The notes under the pieces: model-generated
The model's database searches: none
What the model saw: the letters and a program-made list of their open reading frames with translations, nothing else
What the model was told of the DNA's origin: nothing
NCBI GenBank assembly: GCA_017470525.1
Contig: JAFUYM010000042.1
Location: forward strand, 1-35,739
Direction of reading: 5' to 3'
Length of the DNA: 35,739 bases
DNA from: Bacteroidaceae bacterium
GTDB taxonomy: Bacteria > Bacteroidota > Bacteroidia > Bacteroidales > Bacteroidaceae
Program-made: the position numbers and the translations under genes
Shown here: one piece after another, positions 7,076 through 16,016 of the stretch
How positions within the stretch are numbered: the first letter of the stretch is position 1
How the letters are laid out: every line of letters starts with the position of its first letter

Positions 7076-8140
7076 ATGGAACTCGAATTACAACCATTAG
7101 GTCTTCCAAGTGATAATGAACGTCCGTTCGTCATCGCCGGTCCATGCTCTGCCGAGACCGAAGAGCAAGTGATGAAAACTGCACGTGAACTGGCAATGAA
7201 AGGTTGCCACAACTTCCGTGCCGGTGTATGGAAACCACGCACCAAACCTGGAGGTTTTGAAGGCAACGGCGAGAAGGCACTGCCCTGGATGAAGCAGGTG
7301 AAGGAAGAGACTCACATGCTGATTTCCACCGAAGTGGCAACGCCTGAGCATGTGGAACTGGCTCTGAAATACGACATGGACATCCTCTGGGTAGGTGCCC
7401 GAACAACAGCCAACCCCTTTGCCGTACAAGCATTGGCTGACGCCCTGAAAGGTGTGGATGTGCCGGTGTTCGTGAAGAATCCTGTCAACCCTGACATCGA
7501 ACTGTGGATTGGTGCCCTGGAGCGCATCAACCAAGCAGGTGTGAAGCGGATGGGAGCCATCCACCGAGGTTTCTCCAGTTACGAACAGAAGATTTACCGC
7601 AATGCTCCGATGTGGCAGATTCCGATTGAGTTGCATCGCCGCATTCCCAACCTGCCCATCATCTGCGACCCCTCACACATCGGCGGTCGTCGCGAACTAA
7701 TTGCCCCTCTCTGCCAGCAATCGATGGACTTGGGCTTCGACGGTCTGATTGTGGAGGCTCACTGCGACCCCGACAAGGCATGGAGCGATGCCAAGCAACA
7801 GGTCACTCCCGAGGTGCTCGACTATATCCTCTCACTGCTCATCATCCGCGACGAGCACACCACGACCGAAGGACTGGCAAGCATGCGCAAGCAGATTGAC
7901 GAACTGGACAACCAACTCATGGACATTCTGGCGAAGCGCATGAAGGTATGCCGCGAGATTGGTCACTACAAGAAGGAGCACAACATGACCGTGCTGCAGG
8001 CTGTCCGCTACAACGAGATTCTGTCAAAACGGGGTGTGCAAGGTTCACTCTGTGGCATGAGCCCCGACTTTGTAGCCAAGGTGTTCGAGAGCATCCACGA
8101 GGAGAGCGTACATCAGCAGATAGAAATCATTAACAAGTAA
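7076..8140 (+). CDS. Bifunctional DAHP synthase / chorismate mutase
   Basis: 354 residues. The N-terminal ~255 residues are a type I-beta (KDO8P-synthase-like) 3-deoxy-D-arabino-heptulosonate 7-phosphate synthase, with VIAGPCSAETEEQV, FRAGVWKPRTKPGGFEG, HRGFSSYE and CDPSHIGGRREL. The C-terminal ~90 residues are an AroQ-type chorismate mutase (MRKQIDELDNQLMDILAKRMKV as one helix, then REIGHYKKEHN). It therefore catalyses the first shikimate-pathway step and the branch from chorismate to prephenate. In this architecture the mutase domain is thought to confer prephenate or chorismate feedback control. It supplies prephenate to pheA and tyrA in the same operon. Confidence 0.95.
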   Translation: MELELQPLGLPSDNERPFVIAGPCSAETEEQVMKTARELAMKGCHNFRAGVWKPRTKPGGFEGNGEKALPWMKQVKEETHMLISTEVATPEHVELALKYDMDILWVGARTTANPFAVQALADALKGVDVPVFVKNPVNPDIELWIGALERINQAGVKRMGAIHRGFSSYEQKIYRNAPMWQIPIELHRRIPNLPIICDPSHIGGRRELIAPLCQQSMDLGFDGLIVEAHCDPDKAWSDAKQQVTPEVLDYILSLLIIRDEHTTTEGLASMRKQIDELDNQLMDILAKRMKVCREIGHYKKEHNMTVLQAVRYNEILSKRGVQGSLCGMSPDFVAKVFESIHEESVHQQIEIINK

Positions 8141-8148
8141 GACACGTT

Positions 8149-8922
8149 ATGAAGATTCTGATATTAGGAGCAGGCAAGATGGGGTCGTTCTTCACCGACC
8201 TGCTTTCGTTCGACCACGAGGTGGCTGTGTATGATATAGACCCTAAAAAACTGAGGTTCATGTACAACACCCAGCGTTTCACTTCGATGGAGGAGATTGA
8301 TGCTTTTGAGCCTGAACTGGTCATCAATGCCGTGAGCCTCAAATATACACTCAAAGTGTTCGACGAGGTGATTCCCCACTTGCCCAAGTCGTGCATCCTC
8401 TCCGACATCTCATCGGTGAAGACGGGCTTCAAAGAATACTACGAAAAGAGCGGTTTCCACTATGTGAGCACCCACCCCATGTTTGGCCCTACCTTTGCCA
8501 ACCTCGGCAAACTGAGCGACGAGAATGCCATCATCATCAACGAAGGTGACTACATGGGACGTTGCTTCTTCAAGGACCTCTACTCGCGCCTGGGACTGAA
8601 CATCTTCGAATACACCTTCGAGGAACATGACCAGACGGTGGCTTACTCCCTCTCCATCCCCTTCATCTCCACCTTTGCCTTTGCAGCGGTGATGAAGCAT
8701 CAGGATGCACCAGGCACCACCTTCAAGCGCCACATGAAAATCGCCAAAGGAGTCCTCTCCGAGGATGACACCCTCCTTCGCGAAATCCTCTTCAACCCCT
8801 ACACCAAAGGGCAGGTGGAGCAGATTCGCAAGGAGATGAAGGAAATCATCGAAATCATCGACACCAGAGACGAAGACCACATGCAGCAGTATCTGACCAA
8901 GATACGAAAGAACATCAAGTAA
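8149..8922 (+). CDS. tyrA: Prephenate dehydrogenase
   Basis: 257 residues. An N-terminal Rossmann fold opens with ILGAGKMGSFF (GxGxxG) and includes the ISSVKTGF and HPMFGPTF segments of TyrA-type enzymes; the C-terminal part is helical. It oxidatively decarboxylates prephenate to 4-hydroxyphenylpyruvate. There is no ACT domain, so Tyr control may rest on the shared attenuator and on the upstream fusion enzyme. It starts eight bases after the DAHP synthase stop and is the last gene of the operon. Confidence 0.93.
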   Translation: MKILILGAGKMGSFFTDLLSFDHEVAVYDIDPKKLRFMYNTQRFTSMEEIDAFEPELVINAVSLKYTLKVFDEVIPHLPKSCILSDISSVKTGFKEYYEKSGFHYVSTHPMFGPTFANLGKLSDENAIIINEGDYMGRCFFKDLYSRLGLNIFEYTFEEHDQTVAYSLSIPFISTFAFAAVMKHQDAPGTTFKRHMKIAKGVLSEDDTLLREILFNPYTKGQVEQIRKEMKEIIEIIDTRDEDHMQQYLTKIRKNIK

Positions 8923-8945
8923 AGGTCTTACACATTATTATATAT

Positions 8946-8981
8946 AAAGGGCATTGCCACACATTAGCAATGCCCTTTTTC
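8946..8981. terminator. Bidirectional terminator between tyrA and the TPR gene
   Basis: AAAGGGCATTGC (8946-8957) pairs perfectly with GCAATGCCCTTT (8967-8978) around a 9-base loop. T-runs occur on both strands, so it can end the aromatic operon on the plus strand and the recJ-recQ-TPR unit on the minus strand. The last codons of the TPR gene lie within it. Confidence 0.9.
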
Positions 8982-9281
8982 TGTCGACTTAAATTCACCG
9001 CTTAGTTGCTGGAGCAGTTGGGGGTTGAGGTCGAGTGCATGGCGCATGTCGTCGAGGGCACCCGTCTTGTCACCTCGGTTCATGCGGAGGGTGCCACGAA
9101 GTTGGTAGAGTTCGGCATCTTCGGTGTGGAGGGTGTCGATGAGGGTGTCGAGGTCTTTCTCGGCTTCCTCATACTGCTGCATTTGGCAGAGGGTGAGGGC
9201 GCGTGTTTTGTATGCCTCACTGTCGGATGGATTGGAGGCGATGGCTTGAGTGGTTTGAGCAATGATTTCGAAAGGAGTCAT
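8964..9281 (-). CDS. Small tetratricopeptide-repeat protein
   Basis: 105 residues starting at MTPFEII. Two to three TPR-like helical pairs are visible: a repeat over residues ~8-40 (AYKTRALTLCQMQQYEEAEKDL) and one over ~55-88 (AELYQLRGTLRMNRGDKTGALDDMRHALDLNP) with the usual Gly/Ala/Pro positions. It has no signal peptide or membrane segment, so it is probably a cytoplasmic scaffold. It follows recQ on the same strand after an 86-bp gap full of short AATTGAAGGATT-like repeats. The frame stays open upstream of this Met, but that region is low-complexity and not protein-like. Confidence 0.75.
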   Translation of the reverse strand: MTPFEIIAQTTQAIASNPSDSEAYKTRALTLCQMQQYEEAEKDLDTLIDTLHTEDAELYQLRGTLRMNRGDKTGALDDMRHALDLNPQLLQQLSGEFKSTEKGHC

Positions 9282-9367
9282 AATTGGAGATTTGAGAATT
9301 TGAAGGATTAAAGAATTGAAGGATTGGAGAACCTTTAGCTCGGCGTAGCCAATTGAAGGATTTGGAT

Positions 9368-11281
9368 TTACATTTTCAACATCACCTTGAGACCATCGAC
9401 CCACAACAGTTCTTCGGCAGTCATGTAGCGAATGGCTTCTTCCAGCACGGCTGTTTTGAGGGGTAAGGTCTTGAGGTCTGGCAATCGGCGTTCCTGTCCG
9501 TCTTGCAGGAAGTCCGTGATGACCTGAATGGCTTGCTGAACATCTACCTCCTGACGGGAAGCAGTCTTTTTCTTTTCCAAACACACATCGCATTGCCCAC
9601 AATCGTGGTCAGTCTTTTCACCGAAATAATTGAGAAGCATACGACTGCGGCATTTGTCGGTAGAAGTGACGTATTCGGAAATCTGGTCAATGCGCTGTTG
9701 GAAGTCCGCTTTGCGGTCTTCATAGACGATGGGGGGCAAGGCGATGAGTTCTGTATCGACACGAGCAACGGTGTAACCCACCGTGGGAGTTTTGCGATGA
9801 GGGATGAAGTCGATGATACGGGCATGGTGCAGTTCTTTCAGAATCTGATAGATGCGTTCAGGCGAAAGTCCCGTAAGATGCGCCAGGTTCGTCTCCTCGA
9901 TATAGACGAAATTGGCAAAGACACCTGAATAGGTACGAAGAATCGTCTGGATAACGAGGTCGGTTTCCTCGTCGGCCTCATAGATGCGATACAGTTCCTC
10001 TTTACGCAGGATGAAGTGGAGTGCCGACTTAAACTCCTGTTCCTCATGATATTCGAGATAACCCGCATTGTTCAGCAGATGCAACGCGGCATTGGTCTGC
10101 ACGGGAAACTGATGGAACGCACGGCAAAAAGTCTCTATCGGGAAATAGAACGTGCGTCCCAGCGCCTCTCCCACTCCCACTTGCAGGAAGCAGGAAACGT
10201 TTTCGTAAGTTTGACGCACATAGTCGAGGTCAGGATATGTTTCCGGCACTCTCCGATTGAGGGTCTTGAGGTCCTGCCCATTGTAGAGCAGCACAGCGTA
10301 TGAAGTCTTGCCATCACGTCCTGCACGTCCTGCCTCCTGAAAGTAAGCCTCCAAAGAATCAGGCATGTTAAAGTGGATGACCAAGCGCACATCAGGTTTG
10401 TCAATGCCCATGCCGAACGCATTGGTCGCCACCATCACACGCACACGGTTCTTCGTCCAGTTGATTTGTCGATAATCCTTTTCCGCATTCGTCAAACCTG
10501 CATGATAATTGCTGGCAGTCACACCGTTCTCTTCCAGAAAACGGGCAATATCGACCGTCTGCTGACGGGTTCGGGTATAGACAATGGCACTGCCATTGTG
10601 TACTCCCTGCAAAATCTTCAGCAACTCCCCTGCCCTGTCCTCTGTCTCGCGCACCACATAGATGAGGTTCTTGCGCTCAAAACTCATGGAGAAAACATTT
10701 TTCTCCTTAAAAGACAAACGCTCCTGAATGTCGTCCACCACCTTGGGAGTTGCCGTTGCCGTAAGTGCCAACACGGGTACAGAATCGCTTGGCAACATCT
10801 GACGAATCTTTGCAATTTGCAAATAAGACGGACGAAAATCGTAACCCCATTGTGAAATGCAATGTGCCTCGTCAACCACAATCATGCTGACCTGCCGCAT
10901 ACGTTCCAACTTTGCCATAAACAAGTCGGAAGAAAGTCGTTCGGGAGAAATGTAAAGGAGTTTGTATGCACCCAAAACTGCATTGTCAAGCACACGAACT
11001 ATGTCATCACGCATCATGCCCGAATAGACCGCTTCGGCTTTGATGCCACGTTGTTTCAGTTGCTGCACCTGGTCTTTCATCAGCGAGATGAGTGGTGTGA
11101 CCACAATACACACCCCTTCGAACATCAGCGCCGGCACCTGAAAACAGATGCTCTTACCACCTCCCGTGGGCATCAGCCCCAAGGTGTCGCGACCCTGACA
11201 AATGCTCTCAATAATCTCACTCTGGATGCCACGAAAAGAGTCATAGCCCCAGTATTCCTTCAGTATGTCAAGCGGTTTCAA
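9368..11281 (-). CDS. recQ: ATP-dependent DNA helicase RecQ (TTG start)
   Basis: 637 residues, a 3'-5' SF2 helicase of recombination and fork repair. Motifs: GLMPTGGGKSICFQVPAL (Walker A), DEAHCISQWGYDFRPSY (motif II with the RecQ aromatic loop), ALTATATPKV (III), AFGMGIDKPDVR (V) and QEAGRAGRDGK (VI). The zinc-binding RQC region ends in CRSRMLLNYFGEKTDHDCGQCDVC. A winged helix follows, but there is no clear HRDC domain. The only plausible start is TTG at 11281, inside the overlap TTGA with the recJ stop: it gives MKPLDILKEYWGYDSFR, and no other Met precedes Walker A. Expression is therefore probably coupled to recJ. Confidence 0.93.
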   Translation of the reverse strand: MKPLDILKEYWGYDSFRGIQSEIIESICQGRDTLGLMPTGGGKSICFQVPALMFEGVCIVVTPLISLMKDQVQQLKQRGIKAEAVYSGMMRDDIVRVLDNAVLGAYKLLYISPERLSSDLFMAKLERMRQVSMIVVDEAHCISQWGYDFRPSYLQIAKIRQMLPSDSVPVLALTATATPKVVDDIQERLSFKEKNVFSMSFERKNLIYVVRETEDRAGELLKILQGVHNGSAIVYTRTRQQTVDIARFLEENGVTASNYHAGLTNAEKDYRQINWTKNRVRVMVATNAFGMGIDKPDVRLVIHFNMPDSLEAYFQEAGRAGRDGKTSYAVLLYNGQDLKTLNRRVPETYPDLDYVRQTYENVSCFLQVGVGEALGRTFYFPIETFCRAFHQFPVQTNAALHLLNNAGYLEYHEEQEFKSALHFILRKEELYRIYEADEETDLVIQTILRTYSGVFANFVYIEETNLAHLTGLSPERIYQILKELHHARIIDFIPHRKTPTVGYTVARVDTELIALPPIVYEDRKADFQQRIDQISEYVTSTDKCRSRMLLNYFGEKTDHDCGQCDVCLEKKKTASRQEVDVQQAIQVITDFLQDGQERRLPDLKTLPLKTAVLEEAIRYMTAEELLWVDGLKVMLKM

Positions 11282-13011
11282 TCTTTCAAATCTTCTTCGT
11301 GGGTTCTGATATCCTCAATCAGCAATTGCACTTCGCCATGCTTGCGCGTGTTTTCCTCCACCGTATAGACAATGTCAAACGCCTGCTTGGTCTTGATGTA
11401 GCGCGCTTGCGAACTCTGCCCGAAAGCGATGCCGTTCATCACATTACTCGACTTGCTATCCACCAATTCCAATTTGATGTGCTCCTGCTGCCGACCGACC
11501 ACCTTGCTGGTGCCGTAGTCAAACACGTTCTTCGTGCAGAGCATCGGCTTCGGGTTGTCGGGACCATAGGGGCGCATGCGCTTCAGGTCGTTGAAAAATT
11601 TAGGCGTGATGTCCTTAAAGTTGACCACAGCATGAATGTCAAGATTCGGGCGTGTCTTTTCGGGGTCGATGTTCTCATGCACATACGCCTCAAAACGCTG
11701 AGAGAACTCCTGCACATGCTCCAACTTCATAGAAAGTCCAGCAGCATAAGTGTGTCCACCAAAGTTGTCGAGTAAATCTTCACAACTTTGGATGGCTTTA
11801 TACACATCGAAACCACTCACACTGCGCGCACTGCCCGTCACGATGTCACCATCAAGTGTGAGCACTACAGCAGGACGGAAGAACTCTTCTGTCAGACGTG
11901 AAGCAACAATACCGATAACTCCTTTGTGCCAGTCAGCATTGTAAATCACAATGGAACTCTTATCCTCCATTTCTGGCATGTGCGCCACCACACGACTTGC
12001 CTCCTCTGTCATGCGTTTATCCAGTTCCTTACGCTCCTCGTTGTAGTGGTTGATGGTCTTCGCCATTGCCAAAGCCCTGTCATAATCACGTTCAACGAGC
12101 AAATCGACCGATTCCTTGCCATTCTGGATGCGCCCACTGGCATTGATGCGCGGACCAATCTTGAAGATGATGTCACTCATGGTCAGGTCCTTGCCTGTCA
12201 ACCCACACACTTCAAGTACCGCCTTCACACCTACGCTGGCATTGTTGTTCAGTTGCTTCAGCCCATGATAAGCCAAGATGCGGTTCTCGCCCATGATGGG
12301 CACAATGTCGCTGGCAATGCTGATGGCACAGAGATCCAGCAACGGGATGAGCCGACTGAACGAGATGCCGTTGCTAATGGCAAACGCCTGCATGAACTTG
12401 AAGCCCACACCGCAACCAGACAAATCGAGATAAGGGTAAGTGTTATCCACCCGCTTGGCATTCAGGATTGCCACAGCAGGAGGCAGCACCTCGTCGGGCA
12501 CATGGTGGTCGCAAATGATGAAATCAATGCCTTTCTCTTTGGCATATTGGATTTCTTCGACCGCCTTGATGCCGCAATCCAACACAATCACCAGTTTCAC
12601 ATGCTGGCTTGCCGCATAATCCACTCCCTTCATCGACACACCATACCCTTCCTCGCTGCGATCGGGTATGTAGCATTCCACATTGGAGTAGAACTGCGTG
12701 ATACACCTATAAACCAATGCCACCGCTGTGCATCCATCGACATCGTAGTCACCATAAATCATGATGCGCTCACGCTGCCCCATCGCCTCGTTCAGACGTT
12801 CCACAGCCTTATCCATGTCGCGCATCAGATAGGGGTCGTGAAGTTCCAGCAACTGCGGACGAAAATATTTCCTCGCCTCGTCAGCCGTTCGGATGCCGCG
12901 CGCCACGAGCATCTGTGCAATGGCTGGGTTGACTCTCACTGCGTCAGCCAACTCTGCGGCACATGCCTGGTCCTCGGTTGTAGGTGGTTCGTAATTCCAT
13001 TTGTAATTCAT
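11278..13011 (-). CDS. recJ: Single-stranded-DNA-specific 5'-3' exonuclease RecJ
   Basis: 577 residues. DHH-family phosphoesterase motifs are complete: MIYGDYDVDGCTAVAL (motif I), VIVLDCGIK, ICDHHVPDE (the DHH motif III) and a later DLSGCGVGFK. The DHHA1 domain shows GPRINASGRI, DWHKGVIGIVASRL and the GGHTYAAGLS loop. A C-terminal OB-like part completes the usual length. It degrades single-stranded DNA in recombination and mismatch repair and is co-transcribed with recQ, with which it cooperates in end resection in other bacteria. No clear -7 box lies immediately upstream; the preceding 200 bp are pyrimidine-rich on the plus strand. Confidence 0.95.
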   Translation of the reverse strand: MNYKWNYEPPTTEDQACAAELADAVRVNPAIAQMLVARGIRTADEARKYFRPQLLELHDPYLMRDMDKAVERLNEAMGQRERIMIYGDYDVDGCTAVALVYRCITQFYSNVECYIPDRSEEGYGVSMKGVDYAASQHVKLVIVLDCGIKAVEEIQYAKEKGIDFIICDHHVPDEVLPPAVAILNAKRVDNTYPYLDLSGCGVGFKFMQAFAISNGISFSRLIPLLDLCAISIASDIVPIMGENRILAYHGLKQLNNNASVGVKAVLEVCGLTGKDLTMSDIIFKIGPRINASGRIQNGKESVDLLVERDYDRALAMAKTINHYNEERKELDKRMTEEASRVVAHMPEMEDKSSIVIYNADWHKGVIGIVASRLTEEFFRPAVVLTLDGDIVTGSARSVSGFDVYKAIQSCEDLLDNFGGHTYAAGLSMKLEHVQEFSQRFEAYVHENIDPEKTRPNLDIHAVVNFKDITPKFFNDLKRMRPYGPDNPKPMLCTKNVFDYGTSKVVGRQQEHIKLELVDSKSSNVMNGIAFGQSSQARYIKTKQAFDIVYTVEENTRKHGEVQLLIEDIRTHEEDLKD

Positions 13012-13302
13012 TTATGTTGTCATTTTTGTATCTCGTCTCGCATCAACAGCACGGCATCCCCTTCACTCACATCAACAACACCCTTCTTTTCTCTTCAAAA
13101 AACACCCCTCTTCTATGCCATTCTTTCCTCCAAAATCTTCCCGTCGGCACATTCTTTTCCAATATAGGTTGTAAAATTAAGAAAAAAAAATGACATACAA
13201 ACAAATTCTTCTCAAAGTTTTTTATTTTTTATGCTTTTTCGCTGTTTTCTCTTGACATAAATCATTAAATTGCGTTTTTTTGTACGTTTGATTGCACTTT
13301 TC

Positions 13303-13333
13303 TTGACAAAGAGAAAAAAAGTGCTTAACTTTG
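13303..13333 (+). promoter_or_regulatory. Intergenic promoter facing right
   Basis: TTG at 13303-13305 and TAACTTTG at 13326-13333 form a good Bacteroidetes promoter. No gene on the plus strand follows; the only downstream structure is a terminator about 45 bp away. Confidence 0.6.
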
Positions 13334-13402
13334 CAACGTGTTTTTCATAGTATTAGATTTAAGGTTAACAAAGGTTCGGGTTGCAGCGGCAACCCATTTT
13401 TT
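13334..13402 (+). ncRNA. Candidate small RNA (~65 nt) with its own promoter and terminator
   Basis: A short transcript is predicted to start near 13339 and end at the hairpin GGGTTGC-agcg-GCAACCC (13378-13395) followed by ATTTTTTGTTTT. The body is AT-rich and contains ATTAGATTTAAGGTTAAC with no open frame. The T-tract lies only on the plus-strand side, so the hairpin is not built to terminate the helicase gene arriving from the right. The remaining part of this recJ/helicase gap (13012-13300) shows only AT-rich sequence. Confidence 0.5.
13378..13402 (+). terminator. Intrinsic terminator of the candidate small RNA
   Basis: Perfect 7-bp GC-rich stem with tetraloop at 13378-13395, then TTTTTT. 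It ends three bases before the 3' end of the opposing helicase gene. Confidence 0.7.
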
Positions 13403-13405
13403 GTT

Positions 13406-15967
13406 TTAAAGGGTCTCTTTCATGGGAAACAGCACGCTCCTGTCCATTGCCGTGTCCCAACCGCCAATCATCGTTCCTTTTCTTGTGTCGATGCCTGTAT
13501 AGCCAAGGCTGCTGTCTTCGTACCGTTTGAACTTATACACGGCATCGTTCATCAGTTCGCTGTTGAACACATTGAGACTCACCAACAACTCGAAGTCGTT
13601 GATACTCAACCCTGTCACCTTGCGGAACAAGTTGGGTTCCAAGTTGACAATCACATCCTTCAGCGAATATTCCCTAAAATCTGTCAAATACATGAACACA
13701 GGGATGCGTGTGGCAAACTTGATGAGTTTCTGCTGAATCTCCTTGCGTTTGCTCTTATACTCCTTCTCCGCCTCCGTCAGTTCCTTCTTCTGTTTCGGGG
13801 TCAGATTTTCTTCCTGTTCACGTTTCGTCTTCTTCACCTGTTCGCTCTTGTTGATGATGGTCTCAATATCCTGATTGAGCGAACGGAAACCCTCAATGTC
13901 CATCAGCGCCCGCATGGCTTCGGGCGAGTTCATCAAGCGGCTTAAGGTGGCATTATCCACGTTGACCAGCACCGCACTCTCCCATCGTCTTGCCAACAGC
14001 GTCGCCGTTGTGCCGCTCATTGCCATATCGAGAATGCCAGCCGCATCTATCTCCTTCATCGAACTGCCGTCGTATGCCAGCACCGGCAGGAAACGGATAA
14101 ACTCCTCCACTTTCTTCTCGGGGTTCGACTCATGCAGGTTCAGTTGACAACTGTACTCCTCCACCTGCCGCAACGCACGGTTAGGGGCGAAGTCGAACAC
14201 ATAGCAATAAGGCTTCAGAATCACCTCCTTGCCCCATTCGTCACGAGTCGTCCAAGGCGACTGCACACGAAACGCCGCCTGAAAGTAGGTCTCTGGCGAA
14301 CGGGCATTGCGAAGCATCAGAATGCCCGTCCAAGGTCGCACCGTCACACCCGTCGAGAGTTTGCCACACGAGAGCGTGATGGTCTTGCTCTGTCGCGGGT
14401 CACCTTCGGCGTTCATGGCTTGATACACTGGCAATACTGCCTCTGCACCCATACCTGCCTCATTGCCGGCAGCCACCACAATCTGATAGTCGTGATAAAA
14501 GCGGTTGATGGGCTTCTTCATCAGTCGTTCCATTGCCTTGCAAGCCGCCACCGATGGCAGAAACCAGTAGGTGTGTTGCAGATAACCATGCAGACGCACG
14601 TCGCTGAACGGCATGGGTGGTCGCTCCGTCCCCTGCTTCAGTTCGGTGATGATGTTCTCCTTGTAAGAACCCCGAATCAGGTCGATCCACTTCTGCACGT
14701 GCTCCTCATGCACAAAACCACGTTCGTCGGCACGGAAAAACTCATTCAGGTCGAACTCGTCAAACTCCCCTTGGTCAGCCACTTCCTTGATGCTGTCGGG
14801 CAGTTGATAAGTCATCATCACCATCTTGGGCAGCGACAGATAGGGGTTGTTCTCGCCTTTCCATGCCGCCTTCGCACTTTGCTCGTCCGAGTAGGTCCAG
14901 TTGTAGATTTGTTCTTCGATAAACTCGCCTGTGCTGATGGCACGGAACGGAGTGCCCGACAGGTAGAGATAGGCATGGGTGGTGAGCGGCATCAGTTCCT
15001 CGTCATACAGTTCGCGGCTGTCCATTTCCTTGCGGCTGTCGGCATCTTCCGCCATCAGTTCGCCCACCTCCACCGCACGAGCCAACTGCTCCACATCCTG
15101 CTTGCTGTAGAAGTCCTTGGCATGCTTGCCCCATGCCCCATAATGGTATTCGTCCAGCACGATGCAATCCCACTCCACCTCTTGAATCCACTCGTTCGTC
15201 GCCTTGATACCACCTGCCGCATTCCGTCCCAACACATCTTGGAAGGAGGCGAAGCACACAAAGGGTTTCCGCTCATTCACATAGTTAAATTGCGCATCCT
15301 CTTGTTTTTCACAGAACTGCCATCCCTCAAAGTCACGATGCGTGAGCAAATCCTCTCTCCATGCCGTCTTCACCGCAGGCTTGAACGTCAGCACCAGCAG
15401 CCGCTTCCACCCCATGCGGAGTGCCAACTGATAGGTGGTGAACGTCTTGCCGAAACGCATCTTGGCGTTCCACAGAAAATGAGGCACCAACTGAGGCGAC
15501 CCAGCCTTTCCCGTCCGCCCCGCCGCCAGTTCCTCTTGATAGAAGGACTCGAAATAGGCGGCAGTCTTTTCCACCGCCCGTTTCTGCTCGGGTCGCATGG
15601 CGAACGTCTCTGTACGTTCAACCATCGTTTCCCGTCCAGCCTTCACCGTCGCGATGGCTCGTTCCACATCCTTTACAGAGCAGCGAAACCATTCTCCTTC
15701 AGGGTTATAGAAACCTGCCCCACGCAGCACCTTATGCACCGCGTGGTCATCAAACGAAGTGCCATCCGCCTTCATGGCAGAACGCACCAGTTGAATCTTG
15801 TACTTCAGATGAGCAGTCTTGCATTGCTCCGCCACACGCTCCTCTGCGGTTCTCACCGTATAACCCACCTTCAGCAATCCTCTGTGCGAAGGCACCCCGG
15901 GCAGTTCGTAAGCATAAATGACAGGTTTGCCCTCAACCCTGCCCTGCAATAGTTCTGTTGTTGCCAT
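13406..15967 (-). CDS. GIY-YIG (T5orf172-like) nuclease fused to SF2 helicase, putative restriction/defence effector
   Basis: 853 residues. Residues ~14-110 resemble the T5orf172/MUG113 branch of GIY-YIG nucleases: VIYAYELP and LLKVGYT stand for the GIY and YIG elements, with an Arg in EERVAEQ and an EWFRC ending. A superfamily 2 helicase core follows: AKMRFGKTFTTYQLAL (Walker A), DCIVLDEYHYGAWG (DEYH box), YLYLSGTPFRAI (motif III) and ETYFQAAFRVQSP (motif VI), much as in type III Res subunits. The C-terminal ~250 residues include a charged segment (KKTKREQEENLTPKQKKEL) and are otherwise unassigned. It lies at the end of a minus-strand island with DNA methyltransferase genes, 49 bp after higA, so it is probably the DNA-cleaving, translocating subunit. 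Target and cofactor are unknown. Confidence 0.8.
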   Translation of the reverse strand: MATTELLQGRVEGKPVIYAYELPGVPSHRGLLKVGYTVRTAEERVAEQCKTAHLKYKIQLVRSAMKADGTSFDDHAVHKVLRGAGFYNPEGEWFRCSVKDVERAIATVKAGRETMVERTETFAMRPEQKRAVEKTAAYFESFYQEELAAGRTGKAGSPQLVPHFLWNAKMRFGKTFTTYQLALRMGWKRLLVLTFKPAVKTAWREDLLTHRDFEGWQFCEKQEDAQFNYVNERKPFVCFASFQDVLGRNAAGGIKATNEWIQEVEWDCIVLDEYHYGAWGKHAKDFYSKQDVEQLARAVEVGELMAEDADSRKEMDSRELYDEELMPLTTHAYLYLSGTPFRAISTGEFIEEQIYNWTYSDEQSAKAAWKGENNPYLSLPKMVMMTYQLPDSIKEVADQGEFDEFDLNEFFRADERGFVHEEHVQKWIDLIRGSYKENIITELKQGTERPPMPFSDVRLHGYLQHTYWFLPSVAACKAMERLMKKPINRFYHDYQIVVAAGNEAGMGAEAVLPVYQAMNAEGDPRQSKTITLSCGKLSTGVTVRPWTGILMLRNARSPETYFQAAFRVQSPWTTRDEWGKEVILKPYCYVFDFAPNRALRQVEEYSCQLNLHESNPEKKVEEFIRFLPVLAYDGSSMKEIDAAGILDMAMSGTTATLLARRWESAVLVNVDNATLSRLMNSPEAMRALMDIEGFRSLNQDIETIINKSEQVKKTKREQEENLTPKQKKELTEAEKEYKSKRKEIQQKLIKFATRIPVFMYLTDFREYSLKDVIVNLEPNLFRKVTGLSINDFELLVSLNVFNSELMNDAVYKFKRYEDSSLGYTGIDTRKGTMIGGWDTAMDRSVLFPMKETL

Positions 15968-16016
15968 AAGCAGTTTTGTTTATGGCACGAACTCTGAAAA
16001 AAATGGGGAAACTACT

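Noticed and set aside
8930-8946. A 17-base word shared with 21266-21282
   Set aside because: AT-rich; one copy lies in a signal-peptide coding region and the other next to a terminator, so it is most likely coincidence.
9282-9367. Repeated AATTGAAGGATT-like words between recQ and the TPR gene
   Set aside because: Simple-sequence-like intergenic repeat without palindromic structure or regulatory position. The upstream open frame extension of the TPR gene through it is not protein-like.
13072-13152. A 26-codon frame upstream of recJ on the minus strand
   Set aside because: No promoter, no recognisable peptide pattern and an ordinary length for chance.
11926-13167. A 413-codon open frame on the plus strand opposite recJ
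   Set aside because: Antisense shadow of recJ; no domain or promoter.
14132-15952. A 606-codon open frame on the plus strand
   Set aside because: It is fully antisense to the helicase gene, which has clear motifs. Its His/Arg/Leu-rich translation is what the complementary strand of a GC-biased gene gives.
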